From a bacterium (GTDB taxonomy: Bacteria > Armatimonadota > UBA5829): a DNA stretch of 64,000 nt. Each line of letters starts with the position of its first letter. Within the stretch, counting starts at the first letter, position 1. The translations under genes were made by a program, and so were the position numbers. This document shows, piece by piece, positions 17,919 to 27,046 of the stretch. Where the stretch lies: assembly GCA_021371935.1 (NCBI GenBank), contig JAJFVF010000005.1, positions 1 to 64,000 on the forward strand, given 5' to 3'. The notes beneath the pieces are model-generated. The model was not told the origin of the DNA. It did not search any database and worked only from the letters and a program-made list of their open reading frames with translations.

Positions 17919-19829
17919 CTATTCGCCTCTTACGAGGTTCGTATCCAAGTCCACATGACGCCAGTGTTTGCCGTCACGCCAGATTACTCTGGCTATAAAC
18001 GATGTGCCGATCACGGATACACGTGTGATTGTGTAATTGGTTGCTGGCACTTTTATGTCCACATAATAACAACCGTTCTGATCCGATACGTCCGAAGCGG
18101 TATCGGAAATCTGGCAAGCTCTGCCGACAACACGATGTTCTACATTGTCGGACGTGGTGACATACGTATAGTCCACAGAGACAGTCTTTCCGGCATCACA
18201 CGGAGCAAAGAGCAGGCGGTTGCTATCCACAAGACAATATTTGTCGTACTCTACACTCGACGGCTCATAGACCCGCGAATAGTTGGCGTAGGCCTTATTG
18301 CACTGGACGGACCAGTCACCGTCTGCCCTATACAAAAACCTGAGATTGCGCCCGCGAAGGTCCACATTCTTGACTATAATGTTGTTGGAATAGTCTATCA
18401 GGCAGGCTCTATCGTCACTCGCCGCCGCAGGACCAGGGAGATTGACTACACCCGTCTTGTAATCGACAAAATCACTCGTATAAAGGGGGACCCCGGTGCC
18501 TGATCCTGAGCTTTCCGGCACGCCAACCCTCAGACCGGTCTTCAGGTCGACTATGAGCATAGAGTATTTTATAGTCAAATCATCCGAGATGGTTATCTTG
18601 CGACCCAGCTGAGGTCTGCCGTTATACTGGCGCATGAGACCCTCGAAAGTAGGCTCGTCGGGGTTGTCGGTTGGGTCGCCGTCCGTTATATCGCTCGGGG
18701 CGCCTGCATTGAGAATAAACCTAAGAGCCAGTTTGATCGGAATTCTCTCGGCGTTGTCACTCACATCAGGAATGACTTTGTCTTCACGTATTATGCGAGG
18801 GTCGTATATACGATAATCAATGCTCGCCTCAATTGGACGTTTTCCGTAAGCAGTATACTCATACCGGTCCTGCGCATTGGGATTGAATGAAATAATGCCC
18901 AGGATGGAATCGGAGAGTTTGTAGGTGTACGGGTCGGATGTCCATGGATCACTCTCTCCCAACAGCGAAAAACCACGCGCGCATGTATCCGAACTCTCCT
19001 GGATGCCTACAACGTCATAGCCTGATGGAGGCGTTATGGTCACTGTCTGAAAGCTTACATCATCGCCGCTGATTGTGCCGGAATCAGGGACGCGCTGGTC
19101 CAAAACGCTTATCAACGTAGGATCACTATCGGTCGTGCCCGTCGGCACGGCCCAATATGAATAGCTTATGTAATAGAATCTATCTATGCTCGAACTTTCC
19201 CTGGGAAACGACACATAGAACTCGGATGAGCCGGATGTATAAACAATCGAATACTGACCGCGCTTGATAGAGGGAAGATATGTAACCGAACCGACAGCGC
19301 GCTGCAGGGGACCGCTCTTTATGCTCAGACCGTTCAAACCGTTATCGTCAGTGTAGACGTCTATCGGGCTGAATGCAAGAGTGTATTTGGAACCGAACTC
19401 CGTCCCGCTGCCGGTCTGAAAATACCCTGGAGCCGGTATTGAGGTGGTCTCACCAATTACCTGGCGAATATTGAGCACATTCCCTCGCTCCAAAACATCG
19501 TCAACAGTCATAAACTCGCCAAAGGGCGGACCAGCCAGCACGCACTTATTACGAATTTCAGCGCTGTATGCGGTGTTGTCGGCAAAGAATGTACCATCTT
19601 CCTTGATTGGGATGATGCCGGTGGGTAGGTTCGCAGACATCGCTTTCCAGCGCTCAAGCTCCTGTTGGGCAAGACGTGTGGCAATTGTGCGGCTCTCGGC
19701 GGCCTTGACTATGCCAAAGCCGGTCGGGAACATCTGGATCACCGTCATGATCCCGACAAGCAGCACCACCATTACCACCAGCACTTCGACCAGCGATGTG
19801 CCCCTCTTGTTTTGCAGGACTTTATTCAT
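17919..19829 (-). CDS. PilV-like minor prepilin, very large
   Basis: A 636-residue prepilin. The leader MNKVLQNKRG precedes TSLVEVLVVMVVLLVGIMTVIQMFPTGF, which keeps Glu+5 and the hydrophobic helix, and is followed by ESRTIATRLAQQELERWKAM, characteristic of PilV/PulI minor pilins. PilV is normally 150-200 residues, so about 450 residues of extra surface domain are present, rich in Tyr, Ser and Asp. The ATG has GGTGGAG five bases upstream. It lies between the small prepilin at 20058 and the PilW-like gene. Confidence 0.85.
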   Translation of the reverse strand: MNKVLQNKRGTSLVEVLVVMVVLLVGIMTVIQMFPTGFGIVKAAESRTIATRLAQQELERWKAMSANLPTGIIPIKEDGTFFADNTAYSAEIRNKCVLAGPPFGEFMTVDDVLERGNVLNIRQVIGETTSIPAPGYFQTGSGTEFGSKYTLAFSPIDVYTDDNGLNGLSIKSGPLQRAVGSVTYLPSIKRGQYSIVYTSGSSEFYVSFPRESSSIDRFYYISYSYWAVPTGTTDSDPTLISVLDQRVPDSGTISGDDVSFQTVTITPPSGYDVVGIQESSDTCARGFSLLGESDPWTSDPYTYKLSDSILGIISFNPNAQDRYEYTAYGKRPIEASIDYRIYDPRIIREDKVIPDVSDNAERIPIKLALRFILNAGAPSDITDGDPTDNPDEPTFEGLMRQYNGRPQLGRKITISDDLTIKYSMLIVDLKTGLRVGVPESSGSGTGVPLYTSDFVDYKTGVVNLPGPAAASDDRACLIDYSNNIIVKNVDLRGRNLRFLYRADGDWSVQCNKAYANYSRVYEPSSVEYDKYCLVDSNRLLFAPCDAGKTVSVDYTYVTTSDNVEHRVVGRACQISDTASDVSDQNGCYYVDIKVPATNYTITRVSVIGTSFIARVIWRDGKHWRHVDLDTNLVRGE

Positions 19830-19930
19830 TTGTCTCCACCGATGGTACGACTATCGTGCGCCCCCTAATGTTCCGCATAGGGACTAAGCATTCAATAACT
19901 ATACTCAATATAAATTTGCCATAACGCGCA

Positions 19931-19960
19931 CGTTGGGACAGGATGATTCCCGTCCCAACG
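19931..19960. repeat. Hairpin in prepilin intergenic region
   Basis: CGTTGGGAC (19931-19939) and GTCCCAACG (19952-19960) form a nine-base-pair stem. A T run precedes it on the minus strand rather than following it, so it is not a standard terminator. It could dampen read-through between the small prepilin and the large minor pilins. Confidence 0.5.
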
Positions 19961-20057
19961 CGAAAAAACACATTATTCGACCAGGCTCAGGACGCTTAAT
20001 ATCCCCTCACCCCAACCATCTCTCGCCAAGGAAAGAGGAAGAAGCGAAGGCTAATCA

Positions 20058-20819
20058 TTAGCCCTTGGTAGGTCGAACTCGCCACTTGCAGGCTTCAACT
20101 TTACTCGCCGGTACACGCTCCGTGCTGCCATCGAGAAACAGCACAATCGCATTGCCGGTCGGGGCAGTGGCTGTGCCGCCCTGATGATATGAACACCAGG
20201 TTATGACAGTATCAGCAGGCGGGTTTCTGAACTTGAGCTGGCGCTCATAGTCCGTCTGCTGCTTCGTTGTGTCATCCGTTCCCTCGTCTGGTTTTAGTCT
20301 GCTCACACCAGTCGTAGAATTGTCGGTTTCGCTTGCCCAGTCAGTAAAATAATGCCGATAAACAGTGCCGCCGCTGTCTACATAGCCGTCGTAACTGCTG
20401 TAGACGTAGATAGAGATTGTCGGACTATTGGCATAGGCAACCTGAGGCACCGAAAATATCGATTTCGTATCCGTTATATTCGACGACGGACAGTGAAATG
20501 TCTTGAATGAAGGAACGTATTCCATAAACAAATAATCGTCGCTCTTTGCAACTGTAAAGTCTACTGCACTCTTTTGTTCTTCAGTGGGTTCGCCGTTGGA
20601 ATCGACAGCGCCGACCAGAGCAAGGGGATATTTGCGGTTGTCTGTCTTGAACATGGCAACCGCTGAGCCTATCTGATGGAGACTGGTCATGCAGTTGTTC
20701 TGACGCGCCTTCTCCTTCACTACACCCATCACAGGGAAAATAACTGCAGCCAATATTGCTATGATCGCGATAACTGTTAGAAGCTCTACCAGAGAGAAAC
20801 CTCTATTTGATGTCCTCAT
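20058..20819 (-). CDS. Type IV prepilin (H..DG type)
   Basis: A 253-residue prepilin: a short leader ending NRG, then FSLVELLTVIAIIAILAAVIFPVMGVVKEKARQNNCMTSLHQIG. This is the usual Armatimonadota/Planctomycete-style N-terminus. Near the C-terminus VLFLDGSTERVP matches the DG ending of DUF1559-like pseudopilins. ATG at 20819 follows GGAGGT by seven bases; an upstream in-frame GTG overlaps that site. It lies directly after the prepilin peptidase gene and could be the main pilin or the FimU/FimT-like first minor pilin; the sequence does not decide. Confidence 0.85.
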   Translation of the reverse strand: MRTSNRGFSLVELLTVIAIIAILAAVIFPVMGVVKEKARQNNCMTSLHQIGSAVAMFKTDNRKYPLALVGAVDSNGEPTEEQKSAVDFTVAKSDDYLFMEYVPSFKTFHCPSSNITDTKSIFSVPQVAYANSPTISIYVYSSYDGYVDSGGTVYRHYFTDWASETDNSTTGVSRLKPDEGTDDTTKQQTDYERQLKFRNPPADTVITWCSYHQGGTATAPTGNAIVLFLDGSTERVPASKVEACKWRVRPTKG

Positions 20820-20901
20820 GTTATGCACCTCCGCACGGAAGTCGTTAGTTAATTATACACTTTTGGCGATAAAACTCGCCAGTATGTTCCATCACCTGCT
20901 A

Positions 20902-21804
20902 TTACGGCGTGATTATGCCGACCCACCATGCCCAAATCGAACTAAGTTGAGGCGCGGCTAGAATTACTGCCAGAGCACCGATCACCATATGCGGTCCGAA
21001 GGGTATCTCCGTGCGCCAAGACACGCCCTTCTTTTCGGCGCGGCTCTTCAAGATCATATATGTGACGCCTACCACTGAGCCAACTATCACCGCAATAAAG
21101 AAAGAGACCAGCGCACCCATCACTCCGAGCACAGCGCCAACTGCAGCGGCCAGGTTTATATCTCCGCCGCCAAGCGCACCTTCATACTCCTGGTCATCAG
21201 CGTCATCTTCAGGCTCGGACCTGCCTCTGGGACGAAATACAAAATAGCCGATATACGCAATCAGGTAGAAGACCCCTGCGCATACCACCATACCCGCTAT
21301 GCTCGGCAGCATCGGAAGCATATTGCCCGAAGCTGTCGGTATATGCAGCAGATTGATGTCACCGGCTATGATATGAGCGACGTCCTTTAACACCCCAAGG
21401 ATCAGACCGAATATCACTACCTGGTCGGGTATGATGAAATGATCCAGATCGACAAAGAACGCTATGAGCAGTGCACATATGAAAAACACATACACAAATA
21501 CATCTATGCTGATGCCATATCTCAAATACGTGCCCACAAAGAGCAGGCCGGTTATAAGCTCCACACTGAAATATCGCCAACTTATCGGCTCACCGCAATA
21601 ACGGCACTTTCTGCCCAGCATCAAAAAGCTCAGCAATGGCACCAAGTCCATTCCCCTGAGCCTTTTGCCGCACTTTGGGCAATGCGATGGAGGCGTCACG
21701 ATTGACTGCTCCTCGGGTATCCTGTATATGCATACGTTCAGGAAACTTCCTATCGCCGCACCGTATATAAATGCTATCGCGCTTCCAAGCCAGATAGGCA
21801 GCAT
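20902..21804 (-). CDS. pilD: Prepilin peptidase / N-methyltransferase
   Basis: Membrane aspartic protease that removes prepilin leaders and methylates the new N-terminus. The 300-residue protein has the N-terminal GSFLNVCIYRIPEEQS, then the zinc-binding cysteines HCPKCGKRL and CRYCGEPISWRY, which mark the methyltransferase-competent form. The catalytic Asp is in AFFVDLDHFIIPDQVVIFG, and the second Asp region lies in LGGGDINLAAAVGAVLG. About eight membrane helices are visible. It follows pilC with a five-base gap and should process all prepilins of this cluster and the one at 46273. Confidence 0.95.
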   Translation of the reverse strand: MLPIWLGSAIAFIYGAAIGSFLNVCIYRIPEEQSIVTPPSHCPKCGKRLRGMDLVPLLSFLMLGRKCRYCGEPISWRYFSVELITGLLFVGTYLRYGISIDVFVYVFFICALLIAFFVDLDHFIIPDQVVIFGLILGVLKDVAHIIAGDINLLHIPTASGNMLPMLPSIAGMVVCAGVFYLIAYIGYFVFRPRGRSEPEDDADDQEYEGALGGGDINLAAAVGAVLGVMGALVSFFIAVIVGSVVGVTYMILKSRAEKKGVSWRTEIPFGPHMVIGALAVILAAPQLSSIWAWWVGIITP

Positions 21805-21809
21805 AGACG

Positions 21810-23024
21810 CTAACCGCCTCCGGAAAGGTTCTGAATAACAGCAATCAACGGCATGAACATTCCGATAACGATACAGCCTACAACCGCACCCAGGGTAACA
21901 ATCAACACCGGCTCGATGGCAGAGGTCAAACTCGAAACGGCCGCATCGACTTCATCTTCATAGAAGTCAGCGACCTTGCTGAGCATTGGGTCAAGTGAAC
22001 CGGACTCCTCACCAATAGAGATCATCTGCACTACCATCGGTGGGAAGAGCTTGCTCTTACCCAGTGGTTCGGCTATACGGTCTCCCTCTCTGATTCTTGC
22101 CCTTGCTTCAAGCAATGCATCGGATATGATATCGTTTGACACTGTCCCTGACACCGTCTCCATAGCCTGCAAAATTGCAACACCGCTGGCAAGCAGAGTG
22201 GCAAGCGTTCGGGCGAACCTTGCAAGCGCAACTTTATGATTCAGGCTTCCAAATACAGGCAGCTTGAGCTTTACCGTATCTAATGTACGCCTGCCGATTT
22301 TTGTTCTGCCGAAGAGCCTGGTGGCAACAACAAAACCTACGACAATCAAGATCATAAAATACCACTTGCTGAGCATGAAATCACTGCAGCCCTTTATTGC
22401 GGCTGTAAGCGGAGGAAGGTCTTTGATGCCCAGATCAACGAACATGGTCATAAATTTCGGCAAAATAAACGTCATCAAACCAATAACTACCAGACCTGCA
22501 AAACAAAGGATCATGACCGGATAGGTCAGAGCAGACTTGATCTTGCGCCGCAGTTCGACATCACTTTCAAGGAACTGCGAAAGCCTCTGAAGACTCTCTT
22601 CAAGCGCTCCACCGACCTCACCCGCATTCACAAGACCGATAAACAACCTGTCGAAAACAGTCGGGTATTTCTCCAATGCCCTGGTCAGAGTCTGACCGCT
22701 CTCGACCTCGTTGGTAACATCGGTCAAAATTGCCTTTAGCTTGGGATTGGTCGCCTGCTCAGAAAGCACATTCAGACAGCGCACGAGGTTTACACCGGCA
22801 TCGATCATGGTTGAAAACTGGCGGCACATGATCGAAAGCTCGGACTTCTTGACACCGCCCATTCCGCCGATCTTTTTCTGAGTGCTCTTGGTCTGTTTGA
22901 TCTCGACAACCGTGAACCCCTGCTCGGTCAGCCTTTTGCGCAGAATATCTTCGTTCTCGGCCTCTGAGGTCCCAGGAATTACAGTCCCCACTGCGTCTCT
23001 TATCGTGTATGCATAATTCGGCAT
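21810..23024 (-). CDS. pilC: Type IV pilus inner-membrane platform protein PilC
   Basis: GspF-family membrane protein that couples the PilB and PilT motors to pilin insertion. The 404 residues hold two repeated GspF domains (about 70-190 and 270-395), with FSTMIDAGVNLVRCLNVLSEQ in the first and FARTLATLLASGVAILQAMETVS in the second, and three membrane helices. The ATG at 23024 has AAGGGGTG six bases upstream; an in-frame GTG at 23033 lies inside that site. The leader between pilT and pilC contains unusual G-rich repeats described separately. Confidence 0.96.
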   Translation of the reverse strand: MPNYAYTIRDAVGTVIPGTSEAENEDILRKRLTEQGFTVVEIKQTKSTQKKIGGMGGVKKSELSIMCRQFSTMIDAGVNLVRCLNVLSEQATNPKLKAILTDVTNEVESGQTLTRALEKYPTVFDRLFIGLVNAGEVGGALEESLQRLSQFLESDVELRRKIKSALTYPVMILCFAGLVVIGLMTFILPKFMTMFVDLGIKDLPPLTAAIKGCSDFMLSKWYFMILIVVGFVVATRLFGRTKIGRRTLDTVKLKLPVFGSLNHKVALARFARTLATLLASGVAILQAMETVSGTVSNDIISDALLEARARIREGDRIAEPLGKSKLFPPMVVQMISIGEESGSLDPMLSKVADFYEDEVDAAVSSLTSAIEPVLIVTLGAVVGCIVIGMFMPLIAVIQNLSGGG

Positions 23025-23041
23025 CTTAATCACCCCTTGTT

Positions 23042-23118
23042 GGGGGTTAGGGGTTGGAGATCAGGGGTTTGGGCAAAAGCCCTATCCCCTATCCCCTATC
23101 CCCTATTTTCTATCCCCT
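23042..23118. repeat. Paired G-rich and C-rich heptad repeats between pilT and pilC
   Basis: On the plus strand four G runs (23042-23073) are followed by GGGCAAAAGCCC and then four CCCCTAT-like heptads (23080-23118). On the transcribed minus strand this reads as repeats of AGGGGAT, then a small hairpin, then C runs, then the AAGGGGTG ribosome site of pilC. Either a G-quadruplex or a long hairpin could form, and the repeat covers the pilT stop codon. Confidence 0.7.
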
Positions 23119-24246
23119 GAAATTTAATGTGCTGGAGCCATTGCTTGCAGCATTCATATTTACCATGCTCTTCAGTTCTTCCGGGTTCGCAGCTACCTTT
23201 ATGGCTTCATCCAATGTAATATGACCACTTTTATATAATTCGCACAGATGCTGGTCCATGGTCATCATCCCAGCACTCGCACTGGTCTGAATAATAGACC
23301 CGATCTGATGAGTCTTGGCCTCTCGTATCAAATTTCTTATCGCCGGTGAGGCTATCATAACCTCCATAGCGCATATGCGCCCAGGCTGACCCGAACGGGG
23401 CAGGAGCTGTTGACATAAAACAGCCTCAATGCTGTTTGAAAGCATCAGACGTATCTGCTCCTGGCCGGACGGAGGAAATGAATCCACGATGCGGTCGACT
23501 GTCTGCGCCGCGCTGCTGGTATGCAGCGTCGCGAGCACCAAATGACCCGTCTCAGCAGCCTGGATCGCGTTGGTCATTGTGTCCAGATCGCGCATCTCGC
23601 CGACCAGGATCACATCCGGGTCCTCCCTTAATGCCGACCGCAGCGCATGAGAAAACTCCTTAGTGTCCTGACCCAACTCCCGCTGGTTAATTATGCTGTA
23701 TTTGTGCGTATGCAAATACTCGATCGGGTCCTCAATGCTGATAATGTGTGTGCTGCGCTCGTTGTTGATCTGATTTATCATCGCAGCAAGAGTGGTCGAC
23801 TTGCCTGAGCCCGTCGGACCCGTGACCAATATCAACCCCCTCGGCTTTCTCGTAAGGCCTTCCAACACCAGCGGCAACTTCAGTTCACGTATGGTCGGTA
23901 TCCTGGCAGGGATCAGTCTGAACGCGGCCGCAACAGCTCCCTTGTCCTTGAAAATGTTGACCCTGAACCGAGCCATGCCATGCACTGTGTATGAAAAGTC
24001 GAGTTCCCAGTTTTCCTCAAAACGCCGGATCTGTTCGTCGGAGAGTATATCATACATCATACGCTGGGTATCGGTGGATACCAGCTTCGGATAATTAAGC
24101 GGCAATAACTTACCGTCAACACGAATAACCGGAGGCACATCGATGCATATGTGCAGATCGGATGCGTTCCGCTCCATCATGTCGCGCAGCAAGTCATCGA
24201 TGTGTAACGCATCAATCGAGACTTCTTGTTCAGCCCTTTTGGTCAA
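23110..24246 (-). CDS. pilT: Pilus retraction ATPase PilT
   Basis: Hexameric ATPase that drives pilus retraction and twitching. The 378-residue product has a PAS-like N-terminal domain with NASDLHICIDVPPVIRVDG, Walker A GPTGSGKSTT near 137, the Asp box LREDPDVILVGEMRD, the His box HLVLATLHTSSA and the PilT hallmark IRNLIREAKTHQIGSIIQT near 290. I chose the TTG at 24246, eight bases after a GGGAGAAA ribosome site. An upstream ATG at 24327 would add 27 residues coded by a purine-rich repeat. It lies between pilB and pilC as in many pilus operons. Confidence 0.95.
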   Translation of the reverse strand: MTKRAEQEVSIDALHIDDLLRDMMERNASDLHICIDVPPVIRVDGKLLPLNYPKLVSTDTQRMMYDILSDEQIRRFEENWELDFSYTVHGMARFRVNIFKDKGAVAAAFRLIPARIPTIRELKLPLVLEGLTRKPRGLILVTGPTGSGKSTTLAAMINQINNERSTHIISIEDPIEYLHTHKYSIINQRELGQDTKEFSHALRSALREDPDVILVGEMRDLDTMTNAIQAAETGHLVLATLHTSSAAQTVDRIVDSFPPSGQEQIRLMLSNSIEAVLCQQLLPRSGQPGRICAMEVMIASPAIRNLIREAKTHQIGSIIQTSASAGMMTMDQHLCELYKSGHITLDEAIKVAANPEELKSMVNMNAASNGSSTLNFRG

Positions 24247-24299
24247 TTGCTTTCTCCCGAAAGATGAATGCGAAAAATGGAAAGCCCGGAATCGGCTGC

Positions 24300-24330
24300 T
24301 CTCCACTATCCACTTTCTACTTTCCACTCT
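24300..24330. repeat. Purine heptad repeats between pilB and pilT
   Basis: On the transcribed strand the spacer reads as about four degenerate heptads of AGTGGAA/AGTAGAA/AGTGGAT/AGTGGAG. They have the same period as the AGGGGAT heptads in the next intergenic space at 23080-23118. Non-coding in my reading because the pilT start lies downstream. Confidence 0.6.
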
Positions 24331-24355
24331 TCAAAAAGCAGATTTCTCAACAACA

Positions 24356-26149
24356 CTATTGCCCGGCTGTGAAGACGACCCTCATAACCTCGTCGGGTGT
24401 AGTGACACCTTGGAGAACCTTGTCCAGACCGTCCTCCCTGAGTTCATGCATGCCGTTGGCCTTTGCGGCCTCTCTAAGATCGGCTAGAGGAGAACGGCGG
24501 ACCATTAGCTCTCGAATCTCGTCGTTGATCCTCATCAGCTCATAGATGCCGATTCGTCCCTTATAACCGGTATGCTTGCATACCTCGCAGCCCTCACCCT
24601 TATAGAGAGTGACCTGTTGATTGGGGTCCGATGCCTTGAACCCGAACCGCCGCAGTTCGCTAGCGGGAACCTGGTAGGGAACCTTGCATTTTTGACAGAC
24701 CTTTCGAGCCAGTCTCTGAGCAAGAGTGGCAACTACCGTAGCGGAAATAAGATATGGCTCAACACCCATATCCACAAGTCGGATAACTGCGCTCGGCGCA
24801 TCGTTGGTGTGCAGAGTCGAAAGAACGAAGTGACCGGTAAGCGATGCCTCGACACCGATCTCGGCGGTCTCAAGGTCTCTCATTTCACCGACCATGATGA
24901 TGTCAGGGTCCTGGCGGAGGAATGATCTCATAGCTGATGCAAACGTCAAACCTGCCTTTTTGTGGACCTGAACCTGCGAAATACCGCTTAACTGGTATTC
25001 GACAGGGTCTTCGATGGTGATGATGTTCTTTTCGACTGAGTTGAGCTTGTGGAGAACTGAATAGAGCGTGGTGGTTTTGCCTGAACCGGTAGGCCCGGTG
25101 GTCAGAAACATACCGTTCGGCTGAACGACGATCTCCTCGAGTTGGGACTGCACTTCGGGACTGAAACCCAGTCTATTCAGACCGATGAGAACGTTGCTCT
25201 TGTCGAGGATTCTCATAACGATCTTCTCGCCATGGACAGTCGGCAGACATGATACACGAAGATCATAGTCTTTGTTATCCCAGCGGATCGGAATACGCCC
25301 ATCCTGAGGAATACGACGCTCAGCAATGTTCATATCGGACATGATCTTAAATCTTGATATCAAAGGCTTGTCGATATACTTCGGCAGAGGCATGACCTCG
25401 TGCAAAACACCGTCAATTCGATAACGCACCCGCACACCGCGTCTGTCCGGCTCGACATGGATGTCACTGGCGCTGTCCGCAATTGCACGCTGGATGATCG
25501 TGTAGGCAATTCGGATAATAGGCGCTTCTTCTGAGACCTTGGCGATGCTCTCAGTGTCCTCATCGGCAATTTCCTCGCGCGCTCCAAAGCCTGCAATTGC
25601 CTGCCTGATGTCAGCCGACAGATTGAGGCTCGCTCCTCCTCCGCCGCCATTCGATCCACCAGGTATCGGTGCCGCTCCAGGATCGGTAGTAGGCACAACT
25701 TCATTGCCTGCGCTGCCGCCGCTATTATAAACGCGGTCTATCGCATCAAGCAGGTCGTCCTCTGTTGCCAAAGCCGGAACAATCTGCTGGGCACCACTGG
25801 CGAGCCTTATGTCTTGAAGTGCAACAGGATCGTTGGGGTTTACCACCGCAAGGATCAATTTGTTGCCGTTTTTGCCTATGGGCAGGACCTTATGCCGTTT
25901 GGCAACATGCTCAGGAACAGCATTTACTGCACTCTGGTCTATCTTCTGCGTTACTAAATCCACAAAAGCTATGCCCAGAATCTCCGCCTGGACCTCCGTG
26001 ACAGCTTTTGCATCCGCAAACCCAAGGTCTATGATTATGCGGCCAATGTCGCCGGGGGCGCTGCGCTGAACATCCCTTGCCTCCGCAAGCTGCTCAGCGG
26101 TAATCACTCCCTTGGCGACAAGCGCCTCACCTAAATCTTTTCTAGCCAT
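24356..26149 (-). CDS. pilB: Pilus extension ATPase PilB
   Basis: Hexameric ATPase that powers pilus assembly. The 597-residue protein has an N-terminal MshEN domain (about 1-150, LGEALVAKGVITAEQLAEA), a Gly-rich linker near 175, then the motor domain. This has SASDIHVEPDRRGVRVRYRIDG near 235, Walker A GPTGSGKTTT near 350, the Asp box RQDPDIIMVGEMRD, the His box GHFVLSTLHTNDA and a zinc tetracysteine, CQKC then CEVC, near 490-530. The ATG at 26149 follows GAGGTG. It is the first pil gene after aroE, 45 bases away, and could share that operon's transcript. Confidence 0.96.
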   Translation of the reverse strand: MARKDLGEALVAKGVITAEQLAEARDVQRSAPGDIGRIIIDLGFADAKAVTEVQAEILGIAFVDLVTQKIDQSAVNAVPEHVAKRHKVLPIGKNGNKLILAVVNPNDPVALQDIRLASGAQQIVPALATEDDLLDAIDRVYNSGGSAGNEVVPTTDPGAAPIPGGSNGGGGGASLNLSADIRQAIAGFGAREEIADEDTESIAKVSEEAPIIRIAYTIIQRAIADSASDIHVEPDRRGVRVRYRIDGVLHEVMPLPKYIDKPLISRFKIMSDMNIAERRIPQDGRIPIRWDNKDYDLRVSCLPTVHGEKIVMRILDKSNVLIGLNRLGFSPEVQSQLEEIVVQPNGMFLTTGPTGSGKTTTLYSVLHKLNSVEKNIITIEDPVEYQLSGISQVQVHKKAGLTFASAMRSFLRQDPDIIMVGEMRDLETAEIGVEASLTGHFVLSTLHTNDAPSAVIRLVDMGVEPYLISATVVATLAQRLARKVCQKCKVPYQVPASELRRFGFKASDPNQQVTLYKGEGCEVCKHTGYKGRIGIYELMRINDEIRELMVRRSPLADLREAAKANGMHELREDGLDKVLQGVTTPDEVMRVVFTAGQ

Positions 26150-26194
26150 TTCCAGCACCTCAACGAAGCCGCGCAAATCCGCGACACAAAAAAA

Positions 26195-27046
26195 TTATAA
26201 CACAACAGCAGCCGCTTCTTCCATCACATTAATCGGCACCTGTCGCCCGGTCCACATTTCAAGCGATAATGCACCCTGGTGAACCAACATCCCCAAGCCA
26301 TTGACCGCTCTCGCTCCGACCTCACGAGCCCGGCTGACCAGCCGGGTGACCGGAGGGTTATATACGAGATCGTACACCATCAGATTTGGATGCAGCAACT
26401 CGGCCGGTATTGGAACAGATTCTATATCCGGGGTCATGCCCACCGATGTGGTGTTTACCAGCAGGTCTGCCCTCTTCACCTCATCCGCAAGAGTCTGTCT
26501 GTCCATCTCTACAGCCCTCGCAATTCCTCTCCCGAAGACTGAACTCAAACCCTCGGCAAGCTGCGTCGCCCTCTCAGGCGTCCGATTCGCTATCGCTATA
26601 TCGCATCCGATCTCGGCAAGCGCAAAGCTTACTGCCTTTGCCGAACCGCCTGCCCCAAGTATCAATACTCTGCGTCCGTCCAGCTTTCCCCACTCAGACT
26701 CCGCCGATTTGAGAAAACCGGGACCGTCGGTCGTATCCCCAACTAGATATCCGTCTCGATTTATGATCGTGTTTACGGAATGAATCCTCATCGACCGCTC
26801 GCTCACTTCATCGAGATATGCGATGACGCTCTCTTTATGGGGAATCGTGACGTTTATCCCCGCAATGTTCATCGCCCTGATTCCGGCAACCGCTCTCTCA
26901 AGATCCTCGGGCAGTACATGAAACGGCACATACACGTAATCTATTCCCATTGCCTCAATCGCCGCATTATGGATCGCAGGCGACAGACTGTGAGATATTG
27001 GGTGCCCGAATACGCCCAAAACACGTGTTTTGCCGAGTATGTTCAC
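26195..27046 (-). CDS. aroE: Shikimate dehydrogenase
   Basis: NADPH-dependent reduction of 3-dehydroshikimate in the chorismate pathway. The 283-residue product has VFGHPISHSLSPAIHNAA (substrate Ser residues), INVTIPHKESV with the catalytic Lys, the nucleotide-binding GAGGSAKAVSFAL, NTTSVGM and NGLGMLVHQGALSLEMWTG. The GTG at 27046 overlaps the yqeG stop as GTGA with AGGA upstream, so translation is coupled. An ATG 27 codons upstream lies within yqeG and gives an unlikely extension. Confidence 0.95.
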   Translation of the reverse strand: MNILGKTRVLGVFGHPISHSLSPAIHNAAIEAMGIDYVYVPFHVLPEDLERAVAGIRAMNIAGINVTIPHKESVIAYLDEVSERSMRIHSVNTIINRDGYLVGDTTDGPGFLKSAESEWGKLDGRRVLILGAGGSAKAVSFALAEIGCDIAIANRTPERATQLAEGLSSVFGRGIARAVEMDRQTLADEVKRADLLVNTTSVGMTPDIESVPIPAELLHPNLMVYDLVYNPPVTRLVSRAREVGARAVNGLGMLVHQGALSLEMWTGRQVPINVMEEAAAVVL

